A DNA stretch of 64,000 nt, taken from the NCBI RefSeq assembly GCF_020085105.1, contig NC_058043.1:18282167-18346166 (forward strand). The letters run 5' to 3'. The notes beneath the pieces were generated by a model. That model was not told the origin of the DNA, did no database searches, and saw only the letters and a program-made list of their open reading frames with translations. Of the stretch, positions 26,901 to 39,200 are shown in pieces; within the stretch, counting starts at the first letter, position 1; the number at the start of each line of letters is the position of its first letter. The position numbers and the translations under genes were made by a program. This DNA comes from Siniperca chuatsi (Eukaryota; Chordata; Actinopteri; Centrarchiformes; Sinipercidae).

Positions 26901-29900
26901 TCTTTCTGTTTGGTGGCTCACAGTCTCGTTTTATTTCTATATCTGGAATGCCGAGACAGATGGTGTTTAGGGCACTGAACAAGCAAAGAACCTGACACAT
27001 GGGGAGCAAGAAGAACACAAGACTACGGGATAAGCAATCTCTCAACAAGAGCCGTCTTTTGCCTCAGTGTGTCAGAACGATAACCTGTCTCAGCTGATTG
27101 GAAGCCATTCAAGCCACCCCCACCACAGGCAGACAAAGCAGCAGAGACTAAGTCACCAGGAAGGAAATTGAAACTAATAGGGCTGCACAGCACTGGGACC
27201 ACAGGTATGCTGTGATGGGCTGTTTGCAGCTGAGTTAATGGAGCAGCAATTGCAGTGAAGCAAGTATGCTTACCCAAACAAATGCAGTTAAGCAAACTGA
27301 TTCAGCAAGGAAACAGTGAGGGTCATTTTACAATTTGGGCACGAATTAAAACCAACCATTGCGCTGACTGATATGAATATTAAGCCACTTGAATATGTCA
27401 TCGCTTGTAATGACCGGGAAAATAAAATTAGGAATTATTCAAACTACAAAGTTCAAAACATCAATATGTCCTCCTGTGGAAGGGGGGCCCTCAAGCACCC
27501 AAATCAGATTATATATCAACTGCAGTGATGAGGCATGGGCCCCAATGGCCCCTTGAGTCAGAAGCCAGTGGAAATCTTTTTTTCTGTCTCTCTCTCTTTC
27601 ACCAAGTGCAGCCTGGTGCCTTTAGGCTGTGCTCAGACTTAGCTGGTAATTACACATGGCATCCTGGGAGTTCTGGCATGTATAATTACTGGCGAGAATA
27701 AGCAGCCTGCTGGAGGCAGGACTCAGTTTTCTTTCGCCACAGTTGTTGAGCTGGTTCACCACTCCTTGGCCAGCTCGACACAGTGTGGCACTCCTCCAGC
27801 CAGATGTCACTGAGCAGGGAGATAATCTTCTCTAATAGGTGATATGAATCCTCCCTCCTCTGCATAGGCTTACTTCCTTCTCTACAACTGTTCGACTCTC
27901 TTTCTCCACCTCCTTGCTCTCTGTAAGCTGTTCTGATAAGTATTCGGTTGTGTAATCCAATATCCTGGGCATCGTAACACAGTGAAAACCCAATACATGT
28001 TGGCGTTATTGATGGCACAGAAGATTTAAAGGCATTCTTCACCACCTTGTTTCACTGACTAATCGTAACATGTCAGCTTGTAGAGTAATGGCTTTCTTTC
28101 TACACAGTTTCTGAAAACGGATCAAAATGGAATCTTAAAAATACACTCAACAGTTGTGTTCCTGGATTAAAAAAGCAGCTTCCCATTTAATAGATTCTGT
28201 CTGGATTTCTGCCTTCTGGTTTTGCAGTATGTCACTCACTGCAGAGATGTCCATAAACATTAATGGGGTGCTTTGCTATAGGGAGAGCTGGCATGTCCAC
28301 AGTCTTCCATAATATTGACTTGAAGACCTGTGGAACCAGACTTCAGAGTATCGGTGTATTTATTTCTCATTTTATATCCACCTTTAAAAGCAGCAACTCC
28401 TTGCCAGAAGCCCCCTTTCATGTTGTTGCTGTCAACAGACAGACAAGCAGCAGTAAAATGCTAATAAATTTGACTGGGAGCGCGGCGATGCTCGGTGCTC
28501 TGATCTGAAATTCCGATTGATGAATTGGAGCACTGCGAGACTCTCAAGGTGAGTCAGACTCCTACCAATTTAGACCCCTCTTCCAAGGCAGTCCCAAACC
28601 TCGCCTCATCTCTCACTGCCACTCCCATATACGTCTACACATGACATTTCATTTTCTCCTGCTTGTCACAGGGAGCCAGGAGTGGGTTTGCTTCAGAAGC
28701 TGAAACAAAGTGGGAATTCAGTGGATCAGAGGATGAACCAAATAGCAGCTCTAGTTTAGCCTCAATACAAACACAACATGTTATCAGTGTCAGAGGCAGC
28801 TGCATTTGTTGTGTAGTTCTACCAAGATACTAAATAAATGGTCTATCCATAAATTTGTACCTACCTATACCTATCTGGACAACGAAATTACATTAATCTT
28901 TGAGTGTCTTACTCTCTTGTAGTTTATTTCATGACACATAAACTCTGGCCTCTGAGCATTCACTGCAGCCCACTCAAAATTAATGAATTTTGCTGTGGAG
29001 ATTCCTTGGAAAATACTTACTTCTTGCCACTCTACAACAGAACAAAGGGCTGCAACCCAGGAATTCAATGATTTAGTCTGTCTTTATCCTGTCTGGGATT
29101 TGTTCAATACTTGTGTCAAAGCCCCATTACAGCAGAGCCTGAGGCAACTCTGCCTTGAATGGTAAGGTGATTTTTAAGTGTACTCTCCAATGTTGTGGGT
29201 CCAATGTCCAGTTGACTGACTTCTGTGAGTGAAACTGCTAAACTGTTAAATCCCTCAGGCCTTTGTGATAATAAGTGATGGTAATTATAAGCATACATGC
29301 AAACACACACACACACGAATGGACATACACAAGCAAAAGGCATCAAGAAGAGCAGCTAGATTTAGTGCTAATTGGTGTTGCCTTTACAACTGCAGACCAG
29401 TGAAATCAAAGAATCCACAACTGTCCAAAGAGCTGTCTGACTTGACAAATACACAGTAGATTTAGCCACTATAACAGAAGCCTGCTCTTTCAACATTTAT
29501 TTGATCTGTTGGTGTAATTAGTTTTGAATGCTGGTCCTCAGGACACAGAGTCCTGCTGGCTTTCATTGTAGTCATTAAATAGGGACTATATTACAACTTG
29601 AATGCAACTTGAATGCAAATGACTGCAATGTGTTGAAAACCAGCTATACTCTGGATCCAGAACCAGGAATAAAAACCACTATTTTATTTTTATATGATGA
29701 TATCATTTTTGACTGAATGCATTATAAGAGGCTGAGTCACACTACATATGCCATGGTAATAAATTAAGTATAAAGATCAATGTGGTTACCTCCCACATAA
29801 CTCCATTTCAATGCTAACACTGCCATCTAGTGGCTGTAGTGTACAGTAAGCAAACAGGTTTATAATGTTCATTATAGGGTGGATAGCTGTAGTATGCTCA

Positions 29901-32900
29901 CTAACTAACCATATTTTCTGAATAAATACTCAAATGCAAACCAACTTAGAAGTAGCTCAAAGACCCTTCTCACTGACTTAATGGAGAAACTTCAGGAGAG
30001 TTTTAGTGGTTTATGAATACTTCCCTGTACCTTCTAAATGTAATAAACAGCGATCTGCATGGTAACCACTTAAAGAAGGTGATTCTGACTATGACTGCAT
30101 CTCTGAGACCTGGTGTGCTCCAGACAATACAGAGACACTAATTATTCCATTCCTACCTGCAGAATTTAAAGCAGCCTGTTGTCTCCACCATGCATTGTGA
30201 GATAGCATTAATTACACGATCATTTACATTAAAATTCAGCTCTGCTAGATCGACTGTGGAGACACACACACAAACAAATATATCTACATATAGAATTTCA
30301 AATATGATTTCTTTTCCTTGAAGAACAATTTGAATTTTCCTCCATTCTGAACTAGTGATTTGACTGGTTTGTACCATTATTACACATATTACTCAACATG
30401 TTTGAAGATATGGTAAGGGCATGGTAGTATGGTGAAAAGAGTTAGTTGCTGCTTATATTGGATGAAGAGGCCACTTTAAGTATTGAGGTGAAGTCTAAAC
30501 AGAGAACTTTGCAAAATCACACGTAAATCATGCAAAAGTAGTAAGGAGAGTTGACCTCCTAAACCCCTTAAAACATCTCAGGAGGAACAGTATGCCCACA
30601 TTTATTCTTTAATTACTGCATTAGAGTTTAGGACTGGTTCACATAAAAACAGGTTTTGCTATTAACTAGAAATTCCATCTCGGGGGAAGTTCAGCCTTAT
30701 GGGATCTCTCACATTTTAAGTTTACTTACGTGGTTGATGGTGAGTAATCAGACTCTTGGCCTCTGTAAACTAAGAAGGTCAACAAATTATCATGTTACAA
30801 AACAAACACTGGAAACAGCTATGATTACAGCCCTTTGCAGATTCAGTGACAAAGGGCCAGAGCTTACTAAAAGCTACTATCACCCCACCCTTTGCTTTAA
30901 TTTATTATTACATGTAGAAATGTTTAATTATGAGACTGACTGGGCTCTTATTCTCTGAATCAGTGGACAACGTTTTTCTTTATTTCTGTTTTGTCTAATT
31001 TATCTCCACAAGGAAGTCCATACAGAAGGCCATACATTAGACACAGACCCCAGAACAGAGTCATCAGATCCGTAACATCTCTCTGCCCTGCAGAAACTTC
31101 TGAACATACATAATGGCCCCTTATGATCCAGACTCTCCACAAACTCTGACACCAGCAGAAAAGCCACTCACTGAGCCTCTTGCCACAACTTTCCACTGGT
31201 ATGACTCACAGTCAGGGTTTCCACTAAAAGTCTTTACTTAAAAAAGGACAGCGTGCTACAGAGAAACTGGCAGGGGTATGCAGAAAGACAAACACAAAGT
31301 GCTGCCAGTGCGCCACATTCTTAATTCCGCAAAGGATAAAAGTATCTAGGCTGACACCAAGAGATCTTATTTCAGGTTTAGAAACCATAAACCACAATAG
31401 ATTTAATAATGCTAACTAGCTGTCCAACCCATAGCCTATGTCCCTTGTCAAAACTACTCAAGACTGGCTCATTGTGCGCTTTAGGCTGATGTACCAAACG
31501 CCTCTATTTTGCCATACTGTTGGTCAAATGGCTTAACTCACCCGACCACAACAAACTCAGCACTCAAATGTCTAACTGACGCAATATAAGCTAATCAAAG
31601 AGCAAACCATGTTGCACAGTTAAAGTCATGGAATAAGCCATAAATAGGCTGTATTCTGCCTTTGTGTCATTTTATCATACTGTACTCTTCCCATATCAGC
31701 TGGGAACTCAAAAAACAATCCTGTCTAACAAGCTAATGTTATGCAGGCACTTCTTGTTGACTAAAAACACAACTTGTGATAAACGGTGGAATGTGAAATG
31801 AAAGCAGGAGATAACCACAGATCTCAGCAGAGGAAAGACCCATTTATACAAAATTTGGTTTTAGGATTAGGATGCGAATGACAAAGGGAGATTCGCTGCT
31901 TCTTGCATCTGGATTGCAACAGTAATTTCAAAACCATTTGGACTAGAAAGACTAAAAAGTATATATTTTAAAGACATCCATCAGCTCTCTTCAGACGCAT
32001 GTGAACAGGCTGTGTTTGCCCTTCTAGTCTGGAGTCTGGTTACCAACTTTGAGTCAGAAGCAGACAAATACTGAGGCACCCTGGAACCACAGATGAGAAG
32101 GGAAAAAATATCAACAGTGCAACGTGGCATTGAACAGCTGACTGGTTTCATCATTCAGGCTCAGTTCCTTCAAAAGGCTGCTTGTACTTTTAACCCCTTG
32201 AGCCATACATGCTGAATTACACTGAGTTACATCTAGTTATACTGTACATTACACTTCCAGGTCATATCTCCAAGACCTTCAGACAGGATCGTTGCTAAGT
32301 AGATAGACAATCACATCAGAAACTTAGTTTTTTAGAGCTAAATCACTAGTTGATTAACTGATTAGTTGATGGACAGAAAACGGTTTAGTCATTTTAGTCA
32401 CGTTTACAGCAGAAATACAAAACATCTGCTGGATTTCAGCTTCTCAAATGTTTGCTGCTTTTCTTTGTCATATATGACAATATATGAAATATATATTAGT
32501 TTTGGACTATTGGCTGAACAAAATAAGCTATTTAAAGAGGCCACCTTGGGCTCTGGGAATTTTTATAGCCCTATTTACATTATACTTTCATATCTCCAAG
32601 ACATTAAGACAGGACTGTTGCTAAGTACTCACTGAAATGGTGTAAATATAACTTAATATCAACCCTTTTGTGTGACCTTTAAGACTCTGTCCAGGTCAAA
32701 CAAAGCATATCTCACTAACTGTAACAGCTTATCAGGACACAGAGTACATTGGGTTGTGGTTAGATCATGAAGTCAAGCGTAAATGCAGATTCAGTGCTGT
32801 GTGGTTAGACTAACAGGTGCTGAATCGTGGGGTCTCACCTGCTTGGGGTCATCGTAGAAGACACCGATGGAGCTCAGCTTTGGCCCAATGCTGCAGCTCT

Positions 32901-33096
32901 CTGTGTAGGCTGCACCGCAGTCCTTGTATGATCCCTCTCTGAACTTATAAGCAATAGTAACATTTCTGATAGGAGGTGGCCCAGTCTTTATAATCACGTC
33001 AGACAGAAGTCCCGAGTACAACAGGAAGCCCCCCACTGTCACAACCAAACACACCAGGAGGACGACTAACAGGAGCACCAGAATTAAATCAGACAT
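17123..33096 (-). CDS. tex264: TEX264-like ER-phagy receptor, 5' exons only
   Basis: Exon 1 is 32839-33096 and exon 2 is 17123-17344; they join in phase 0 and give 160 codons. Exon 1 starts MSDLILVL with one hydrophobic segment (about residues 4-30), a signal anchor for the ER membrane, followed by [15 protein letters not shown] and [19 protein letters not shown]. Exon 2 continues [19 protein letters not shown] and [20 protein letters not shown], part of the GyrI-like domain. These blocks match vertebrate TEX264 closely. TEX264 is known as an ER-membrane receptor that binds LC3/GABARAP in selective ER autophagy and helps p97 repair trapped topoisomerase 1. The C-terminal part with the LC3-interacting motif was not found. 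Splice sites are consensus (CAG/GTGAGA; CCTCAG/AGG; GAG/GTACAG). Intron 1 is about 15.5 kb and rich in mobile elements. Confidence 0.88.
17877..17955. repeat. AAT trinucleotide microsatellite
   Basis: The stretch is almost entirely TAATAA repeats, with interruptions by AACAACAATAAAATT near 17896-17920 and a long uninterrupted run after 17920. It lies in tex264 intron 1. Confidence 0.9.
20160..21410 (+). mobile_element. degenerate non-LTR retrotransposon 3' fragment
   Basis: Broken plus-strand frames spell reverse-transcriptase pieces in order: [10 protein letters not shown] (about 20170-20210), WMESYLV with FFNGCYSDS (20240-20300), then the AxxDD-type block [12 protein letters not shown] (about 20401-20435) and later C-terminal pieces such as [14 protein letters not shown] (about 21061-21105). 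Many stops and frameshifts separate them. The order and motifs fit a CR1/L2/Rex1-type LINE. The 5' part, including the endonuclease, is missing, as is usual for 5'-truncated copies. It is certainly inactive. Confidence 0.7.
21415..21535. repeat. common teleost dispersed repeat, fragment
   Basis: The stretch runs GTTAGCATGCTGATGCTAGC, then TTTAGCTCAAAGTATTGCTG and TGCTAGCATGGCTGTGGACT. From memory this string is highly repeated in teleosts. A second piece with GGATGGATTGGCATGAAATT lies at about 20120-20147, on the other side of the LINE fragment, and seems to belong to the same repeat. Confidence 0.5.
22548..25596 (+). mobile_element. near-full-length RTE-type LINE, inactive
   Basis: A 3.05-kb insertion is flanked by a perfect 16-bp duplication ACCAAGCTGCAGAAAA (22532-22547 and 25597-25612). 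The first half encodes an apurinic-like endonuclease: [33 protein letters not shown], then [12 protein letters not shown] near 23240. The second half encodes a reverse transcriptase: [17 protein letters not shown] (about 24613-24663), [19 protein letters not shown] and [11 protein letters not shown] (about 24880-24912). The 3' end GGCGACCCCTGAAAGGGAAC followed by an AAGGAGAAGAAG tail is the short terminal type of RTE elements. The frame is broken by a stop at 23164, a shift near 23500-23550, stops near 23810 and 24148, and shifts near 25030 and 25400. It lies antisense to tex264 in its first intron. Confidence 0.92.
22840..25410 (+). pseudogene. broken endonuclease/reverse transcriptase ORF of the RTE element
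   Basis: This single ancestral ORF now survives as six open pieces in three frames: 22522-23166, 23209-23547, 23495-23812, 23885-24148, 24262-25032 and 25029-25412. Endonuclease residues of the N-Q-E-I-R type are visible (VQEIRWKG at about 22935), and the catalytic FADD block of the reverse transcriptase is intact in its piece. Because order and spacing are preserved and only a handful of lesions are present, decay looks moderate rather than ancient. Confidence 0.85.
25613..32838. other. tex264 intron 1, right part
   Basis: No recognisable exon was found. The longest open frame is 128 codons on the minus strand (26048-26434). It is hydrophobic but unlike any family I know, so it is probably chance. 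Short TG/CA runs occur near 29300 and 30270. Otherwise I see plain AT-rich sequence. Confidence 0.55.
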
Positions 33097-36000
33097 GGTT
33101 TCTCAAAGCGGTACCGTTACAGCTGCAGTCAATGCAATTAGCAAAAATCTGTCAAGCCTAAACGTCCTCCTCCGGGTCACATATACCGAGACTGCGGTCC
33201 AGCAGATTCAAACGACAAACACACAAAAAAACGTGGCTACTAAAGTTAAATTTGTTTTTCACAGTCGCAATAACCTGACACGAAAGAGGAAACACTCGTT
33301 CAAGTTGACAGGAAAGACAGTTTGTTTACGGTGTTTCCCCAAACAGTGGAACATGCTTCCTGGATAGACCATTCTCGCCTACAGAGGAAGGGGGCGTGCA
33401 TGTATTTTTTTTAACGACTTCTTTGCATATATTAATCACATCATCAGAAAAATAAACCTACATATAACACATAACAATCAATACATATTAATTCTGTAGA
33501 TCAATGTAAACCTCAGTTAGTGACCAAACATACGTGTTTATGGCAAAGATACACCCTCTTTCCATTACCATGGTTCAACCCAGGAGGCTGAGCAGAAAGG
33601 TGATAGAGTGCTGTTACAAAAAGCGGTGATTTTATGCATTTTTATTTAAATATTTTGTTCTTTCACCGATTCCCGTGCTCTGTAAATGATGTCGGTGCTG
33701 TTAGACAGTTTTCAGTGCTGCTTTTAGGGACTGTAGAGTCAAACATGAAAGGTTTTGTTTAACCAGCCTCAAAGTCCTGCTGACGTCAAGTTCATCAAAC
33801 TATGGATAGTCATTAAGGACAAAATATGAAGCGAAACAGCATCCGGTGGATTTGAATGTGCAGGGATATATTTGTAAGCCCAGAACAAGGTCTAAGAGCA
33901 AGTTAGGACAGAAAGAGTGCTGTAATAGATGTTTAAAACAAAATAGTACAACTATCTTTGCGCGTTACAGTATCTTGAAAGCTGTTGGCTGTTAGTTCAA
34001 TCAATCTTTGGCCACTAGGGGTAGACAACTACCAAAACAAGCTGATGAGTACACAGCTGCCACCATATCACTGGCTTGTACATTAGAGGTCCTCGCTGGT
34101 CCACTCGGTTCCTAGGATCCATGGGCCGTGTTACAGAAACTTTTTCCCAATTTGGTATTACAGAAGCATATCCTAACTAACTGTAGGAATCTTATCTTAT
34201 TTTAGGTTAGGAAATCCTAAGTATTCAAGCCAACATCGCTTATCAACGTTGTCTGTTACCTAGCAACCGATGCTACTTATCTCATCTCGCCGAGCTAAAC
34301 AACTTTGTAACCTTTGGTTTTTCTCATTGAAACATACTGAAACATACAAAAAATGAAGCAAAAACAATGACGGGAACTTGAATTCAAGACAGATGAGTTA
34401 GAGGTGTTGGAAACATCTGTAGAGAAATCCAAAAATATATCCAGAAATATATGTTCTTTTTCGGGAGATTTACAACAATGCTAACTTAGATAAAAGACAG
34501 AGTGGGCTAAGATAGCCGACTTAGGAACTGTAATGGCCTTTTTCCTAAATCAGGTCCTAACCCTAATTACCATGGTTACCAAACAGTTTAGATAGGATCT
34601 GCAAGTTAGGAAAGTTCTGTAATACGGTCCCAGGACCTGACCAAGGATCTGAGTTGGGCCGGGTCCAAATTATTTTCAGTGTAATTGGGTTAGAGCTCTG
34701 CTATCAGCTCCAACCCAACTAGATCATGTGGTGTGTCATAATCATCACGTGAGAGAAATATGATTTTTTTGTAAGACAGAGAATTTGAACTGTAAAGTGG
34801 AGGGGAAAGTGACATGTATTGACTCTATTAAACCACAACTGTTTGTTAATTGGTCTGTTTGGGTCACCGCATTTTGGATATGGTCTAATTATCCTCAGCT
34901 GTTTTCATATTGGGTCTAACTGTCCTCGGGTTCCTTTCAGATGGTCCACCAACTCCGAAAGGGTTGATGCAGGCAGCTCAGACTTAACCATACAGTAAAT
35001 GTAAATCCAAAACAACGAACTAAAATGAGCTAAAAAACTCAGTAGGGCTGCAGAGTTGGGTGTTAATTCTCTGCAATTACAGCCCTTTCACCTTACACAG
35101 TTGTTTGATTCAGTGCTAATAAAACAATATTGATAAATGCAGGTTTAACTGAGGGCAGAGTAGAATCAAAGATACTGAAGGCTTACCCAAGCCATTTTGG
35201 ACACAATGCATCATCAATATAAGCCCTTTTATAAACCCTGCAGAAATCAGTCCAATCCTGGAGTCCAAAACTGAGATGCATGCATTTAAAGGTTTTCTGC
35301 AAACTACTGCAGACGACTACTTGACTAAAGCAATAAATAAAAGACTCATGCCTGGATGTTCCTCTTGGTCTTTGTTACAAGTCTACTTCATTATAATGTA
35401 ATGCAAACATTTTTCATGAATTTCACTTTATATAAATCCTGACTTTTTTGTACAAAGACTTTAAATCCTCTTTCAAATCCTGTTTTAACATGTTCATAAA
35501 TGAGTCTCCAGGACTTCAGAGTATCAAAGAGATTTCTCGCTTTCAATCTCCGTGTTTAGTCCCCCATGAACTCACTAGGTTTTGCCCTGGAAAAAATACT
35601 TAAAATACTTGAAAAAAGTTTTTAAAATGTAGTTTTTCAAAAAACAATACCTTCCCTGTTTATCACACAAGACCTGGAATAGACAATGGCCTCTAGATTA
35701 AAAAACTACTAATTTCATCTTTTTTTTTTTCAGTATCAAAGCTGAAAATTATCTTTCATAGGGACATTTAGTGATAATAATTTTTAATTAATTACTCGAA
35801 ATATATTTAATACTGAATGACAAATCTGACCGAAACAATCTCTCAACAATCTATATTTTATTTAATTGGCAAACAAAAAGACACATACAACACTTTTCCC
35901 CCCCCAGAACCCTACCTACTGTGAAAACACCTAATTATTAGGCATGTTTTCTCTTGGACAGAAAAGAAAACCTGTAGATGTACTTAAATGGATCTCATGA

Positions 36001-36234
36001 ACTTTTTTTATGTGCTTGTAGTGTTTCTGCCTCATACGTAAAAATACAAGAATTGTGATTATATATTGGCATTACTGATCCTATTCCTGCACATTGCCCA
36101 TTGAGAAGCAGTATTCAATACATTTAGAAAGTGTAAAAAAAGACAATAAAACTCCTCTGGGATTTGAACTGTCAAAATGTGATCCACAAATGGGTTTGAC
36201 CCAAATGCAAAAGTTTAAGAATCAAAACCAAGAG
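33097..36234. other. tex264 promoter side and spacer to fancd2
   Basis: tex264 and fancd2 are both on the minus strand, so this holds the tex264 5' region (33097 to about 33400, more GC-rich, with a GGGGGCGTGC box at about 33390) and the spacer down to the fancd2 poly(A) site. One inverted-repeat element occupies 34123-34631. The sequence just outside it (about 34090-34122 and 34632-34960) has inverted-looking GGTCC-rich pieces and may be an older element that was split. The rest is AT-rich with no gene seen. Confidence 0.5.
34123..34631. mobile_element. inverted-repeat element (MITE) upstream of tex264
   Basis: The left end reads GGGCCGTGTTACAGAAACTT and the right end, on the other strand, GGGACCGTATTACAGAACTT, which are clear terminal inverted repeats. 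Subterminal TTAGGAAAT and TTTCCTAAAT type blocks also face each other. There is no reading frame. The target duplication could not be decided by eye, so the superfamily is left open. Confidence 0.65.
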
Positions 36235-36240
36235 TTTATT
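36235..36240 (-). terminator. fancd2 polyadenylation signal
   Basis: AATAAA on the minus strand begins 20 nt after the fancd2 stop codon (36261-36263). If used, the 3' UTR would be only about 40 nt long. Confidence 0.6.
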
Positions 36241-36260
36241 GTTCTGTTAGTTAGAAAGTG

Positions 36261-39200
36261 TTAGTCAGAGTCATCTGTAATATCATCTTGATCCACATCT
36301 TCCTCTCTGTTGACCGTCCTACTTTCCTCGGAGTAAGTCTCCTTTGCCTGACGGAAAGCACATGAAAAACATTTGGCAAACATTCAGAATTAAAGATATG
36401 AACCTGATTACATAAAGCCACATTAGGGATAAACTACATAGCACGGGGTCTTGGAACCAACACCATATCAAACGCTTTCCCTGTTAACTGTCAGCCACTA
36501 ATCATTAGCGTGCTGGAGAGTTCTACCCGTTATCTTATCAGCCCACTGCCCTCTACAGTTTCAACTGCCTGTTAACCGACCTGTATGGTTTAAACTTCAA
36601 GTAATGACCAACTCAGCAGCAGTGAAAGCTCAGCGTTTGGCTGGCTTATATAAGTGACTGTATTACTACTGTCTGCTGCTTGTCCCTTAAAATAAAGCCT
36701 GTGTTGTGGTCCCCACTCCTGCCAATTTTTTCAGCCACTTTACACTTACCTACACATTACTACCTGATTCTGTTATTTCTTCATTTAAATCTTTTGTTCA
36801 GTTATATGAAAAAGGTTTTATTCAGTTAAATTATTTAAGTATTTTTCCTCTTTTTACCTTAGTTTACAGAGTACACTCCCTGATGTTGTTGTTGTATGCC
36901 ACCGAATCTCCAAAATTCCTCCCAGGTCATATAGTCTCAAAATTTTACAAAATCAAACTTTTTTATTTCCTTTGTCAAAATGTATCTATACAAATAACAA
37001 TAATCTATTGTCATACGTCATAAATACAAACAATAAAATGTCTAAATTAGAACAAAGCTTCTGGGAGCCAATCCTAATCCTGTATCAGATGTTAACATAA
37101 TGCCTTCTAAAAATCCTAGAAATGGCAGGTACCTCATCCTCTGACTGTTCCTGAGGCAGCAGTGAATGTTGCTCCTCCTCCTCCTCCTCCTCCTCCTCCT
37201 CCTCCTCACTTCCTTGTGACCTCTGAGAAAGAATCTCTTCACCCTGCAGCATATATTGTTCCTTTAAGTGAATGACTCAAATATGGACAGACACACATAC
37301 TAGAAATTCAGTAATATTATACCTTCAGGTTGCGATTCTTCAGGTTGCCAATCCAAAATGCCTCCTGACAGTTGTTGAGTGTCAGCATGGCCTTCACTCT
37401 GTAAACAAACAACTCCAGGCTCTTCTTCAAGGCTGGTACATGGTTGGTCAGGCTCATATCCTGGTGAATCTGAGCACAACCCAATATGACAAGGCTACTT
37501 ATTTACAGAGCACCTGAGGATTAACATATGCATATTTCTCTAATTTAACAGGAATATTTACCAGCACTTGTAGAGAGATGTCTCCAGCTAAATAAATTAG
37601 AAAGGAATGAGCTAGAAACTGTGTGATCTGTAGCTACCTTAGAATGTCCACACAAGTGATGGAGCTGCCGGGTGCTGAGCTGGAAGGTCTTTAGCAGGCT
37701 CTGGACATTCTCCTTAAAAAGACAATGTATCACACATAATCACCTCACTGGCAGCACTTCAATACATAATGTGTTTCTGTGCTTAGCCATGCTCTAGTGC
37801 CAACTCACATTTGAATGATACAGGGAAGCAGAAGCAGAAAACATGCACTTCTATATAAAATCAAGGTGTGAATCAATTTGTTCAGGGATAAACTAGAAAA
37901 TCTTATGTAAGTACTATAACATTTCTGACTGCTTTTGTGCCTTAACACAATGTCTTTTAATACAATATTTTCTGAAGGTCTAGGCTTGTATATTAAGTTA
38001 TCTAAATAACCAACAACATTAGTAAACTATATTGATTAGATTAGCACTACAGAATGTCATGACTGGTCTGTTAACTGACATTTGCTTATATTAAATCGGT
38101 TACATTAAATTGATTAAAGTGTACTGCGTTGTTTGCAAAAGTAATAACATCAAGGTCAACTATTTAAGACCACTGTCTAGTTTTCCAAGGCCATACATAT
38201 GTACACAATTTCACAATTTAACATTCAGCTTAATATGACATTTACTAGCTGTATTAGGTGACAGCATTTCATGTGTACCTTGTGCCTTTTGAAACTGTTG
38301 TCCAGTAGTGGCATCCCCAACTTCAGGAATGACTCCAGGAAAAGGCGGCCATACTAACAATAACAACATTATAATCAGTTAATACAAAGTCACAGCAGCT
38401 TCACCTGGATGCTTTTTCAGCATGCACAGCCAGCTCACCTTTAGGCACACATTGAGCACCGGCCTAGAATCAAACACCTGTAAGAAAAGATTAGAGGACA
38501 TATAAGTGAGCAGATGAACCTAACTGAAACACATGGGTTTGTTAAAGACTAGGAAATCTGTAAAAGATCAGACGGCAGATTAAATGATAAAAAATTATAA
38601 AATGGCACTTGCATAATCTGCAGTATGAGCTACCCAAAACTAATGAAATACCGTATCATGGAAAATCTGACCCAGTATTTGGGTGAATGCTGGACAGAGA
38701 TGGGGTCAAATGTCAAAATCAGTACAAAAGACATTTACAGCCATTACATCATGTTAACAGACCTTAACTAAGTTGACCAGGATATGAAAATCTCTGACAG
38801 CCAGGTTCCATGTCAGCAGCTTCTCACTCTGAGCCTTGAAGGAGGACATGGGTTACATGCTTTAAAAGTTAAAAAACATTCAAATTCAACACACACACAC
38901 AAAGTATGGTCTCATGTATGAGAGTTATTTGAAACCAGAATGTTGAGGCGAAACTAACCATTAGTTATGCATCATACTGCAGTCAAAAATGCATGACAGA
39001 CTAATTCACAGTTCAGAGTTTGAAGTTGCAACTGGCATTCACAAACGTTTAAAAGTAGAATTGCTGATTTGCCACTGTAGATAGTAGTTGTAGTAGATAT
39101 GTAGTAGATTTTTGTGGCTCTGATTTTTGAGCTCCAAGGTATACACTGTATGCAAGAGAACACATTGTACAGTGTGACACTTAGAGGCTGACCTCACTGT

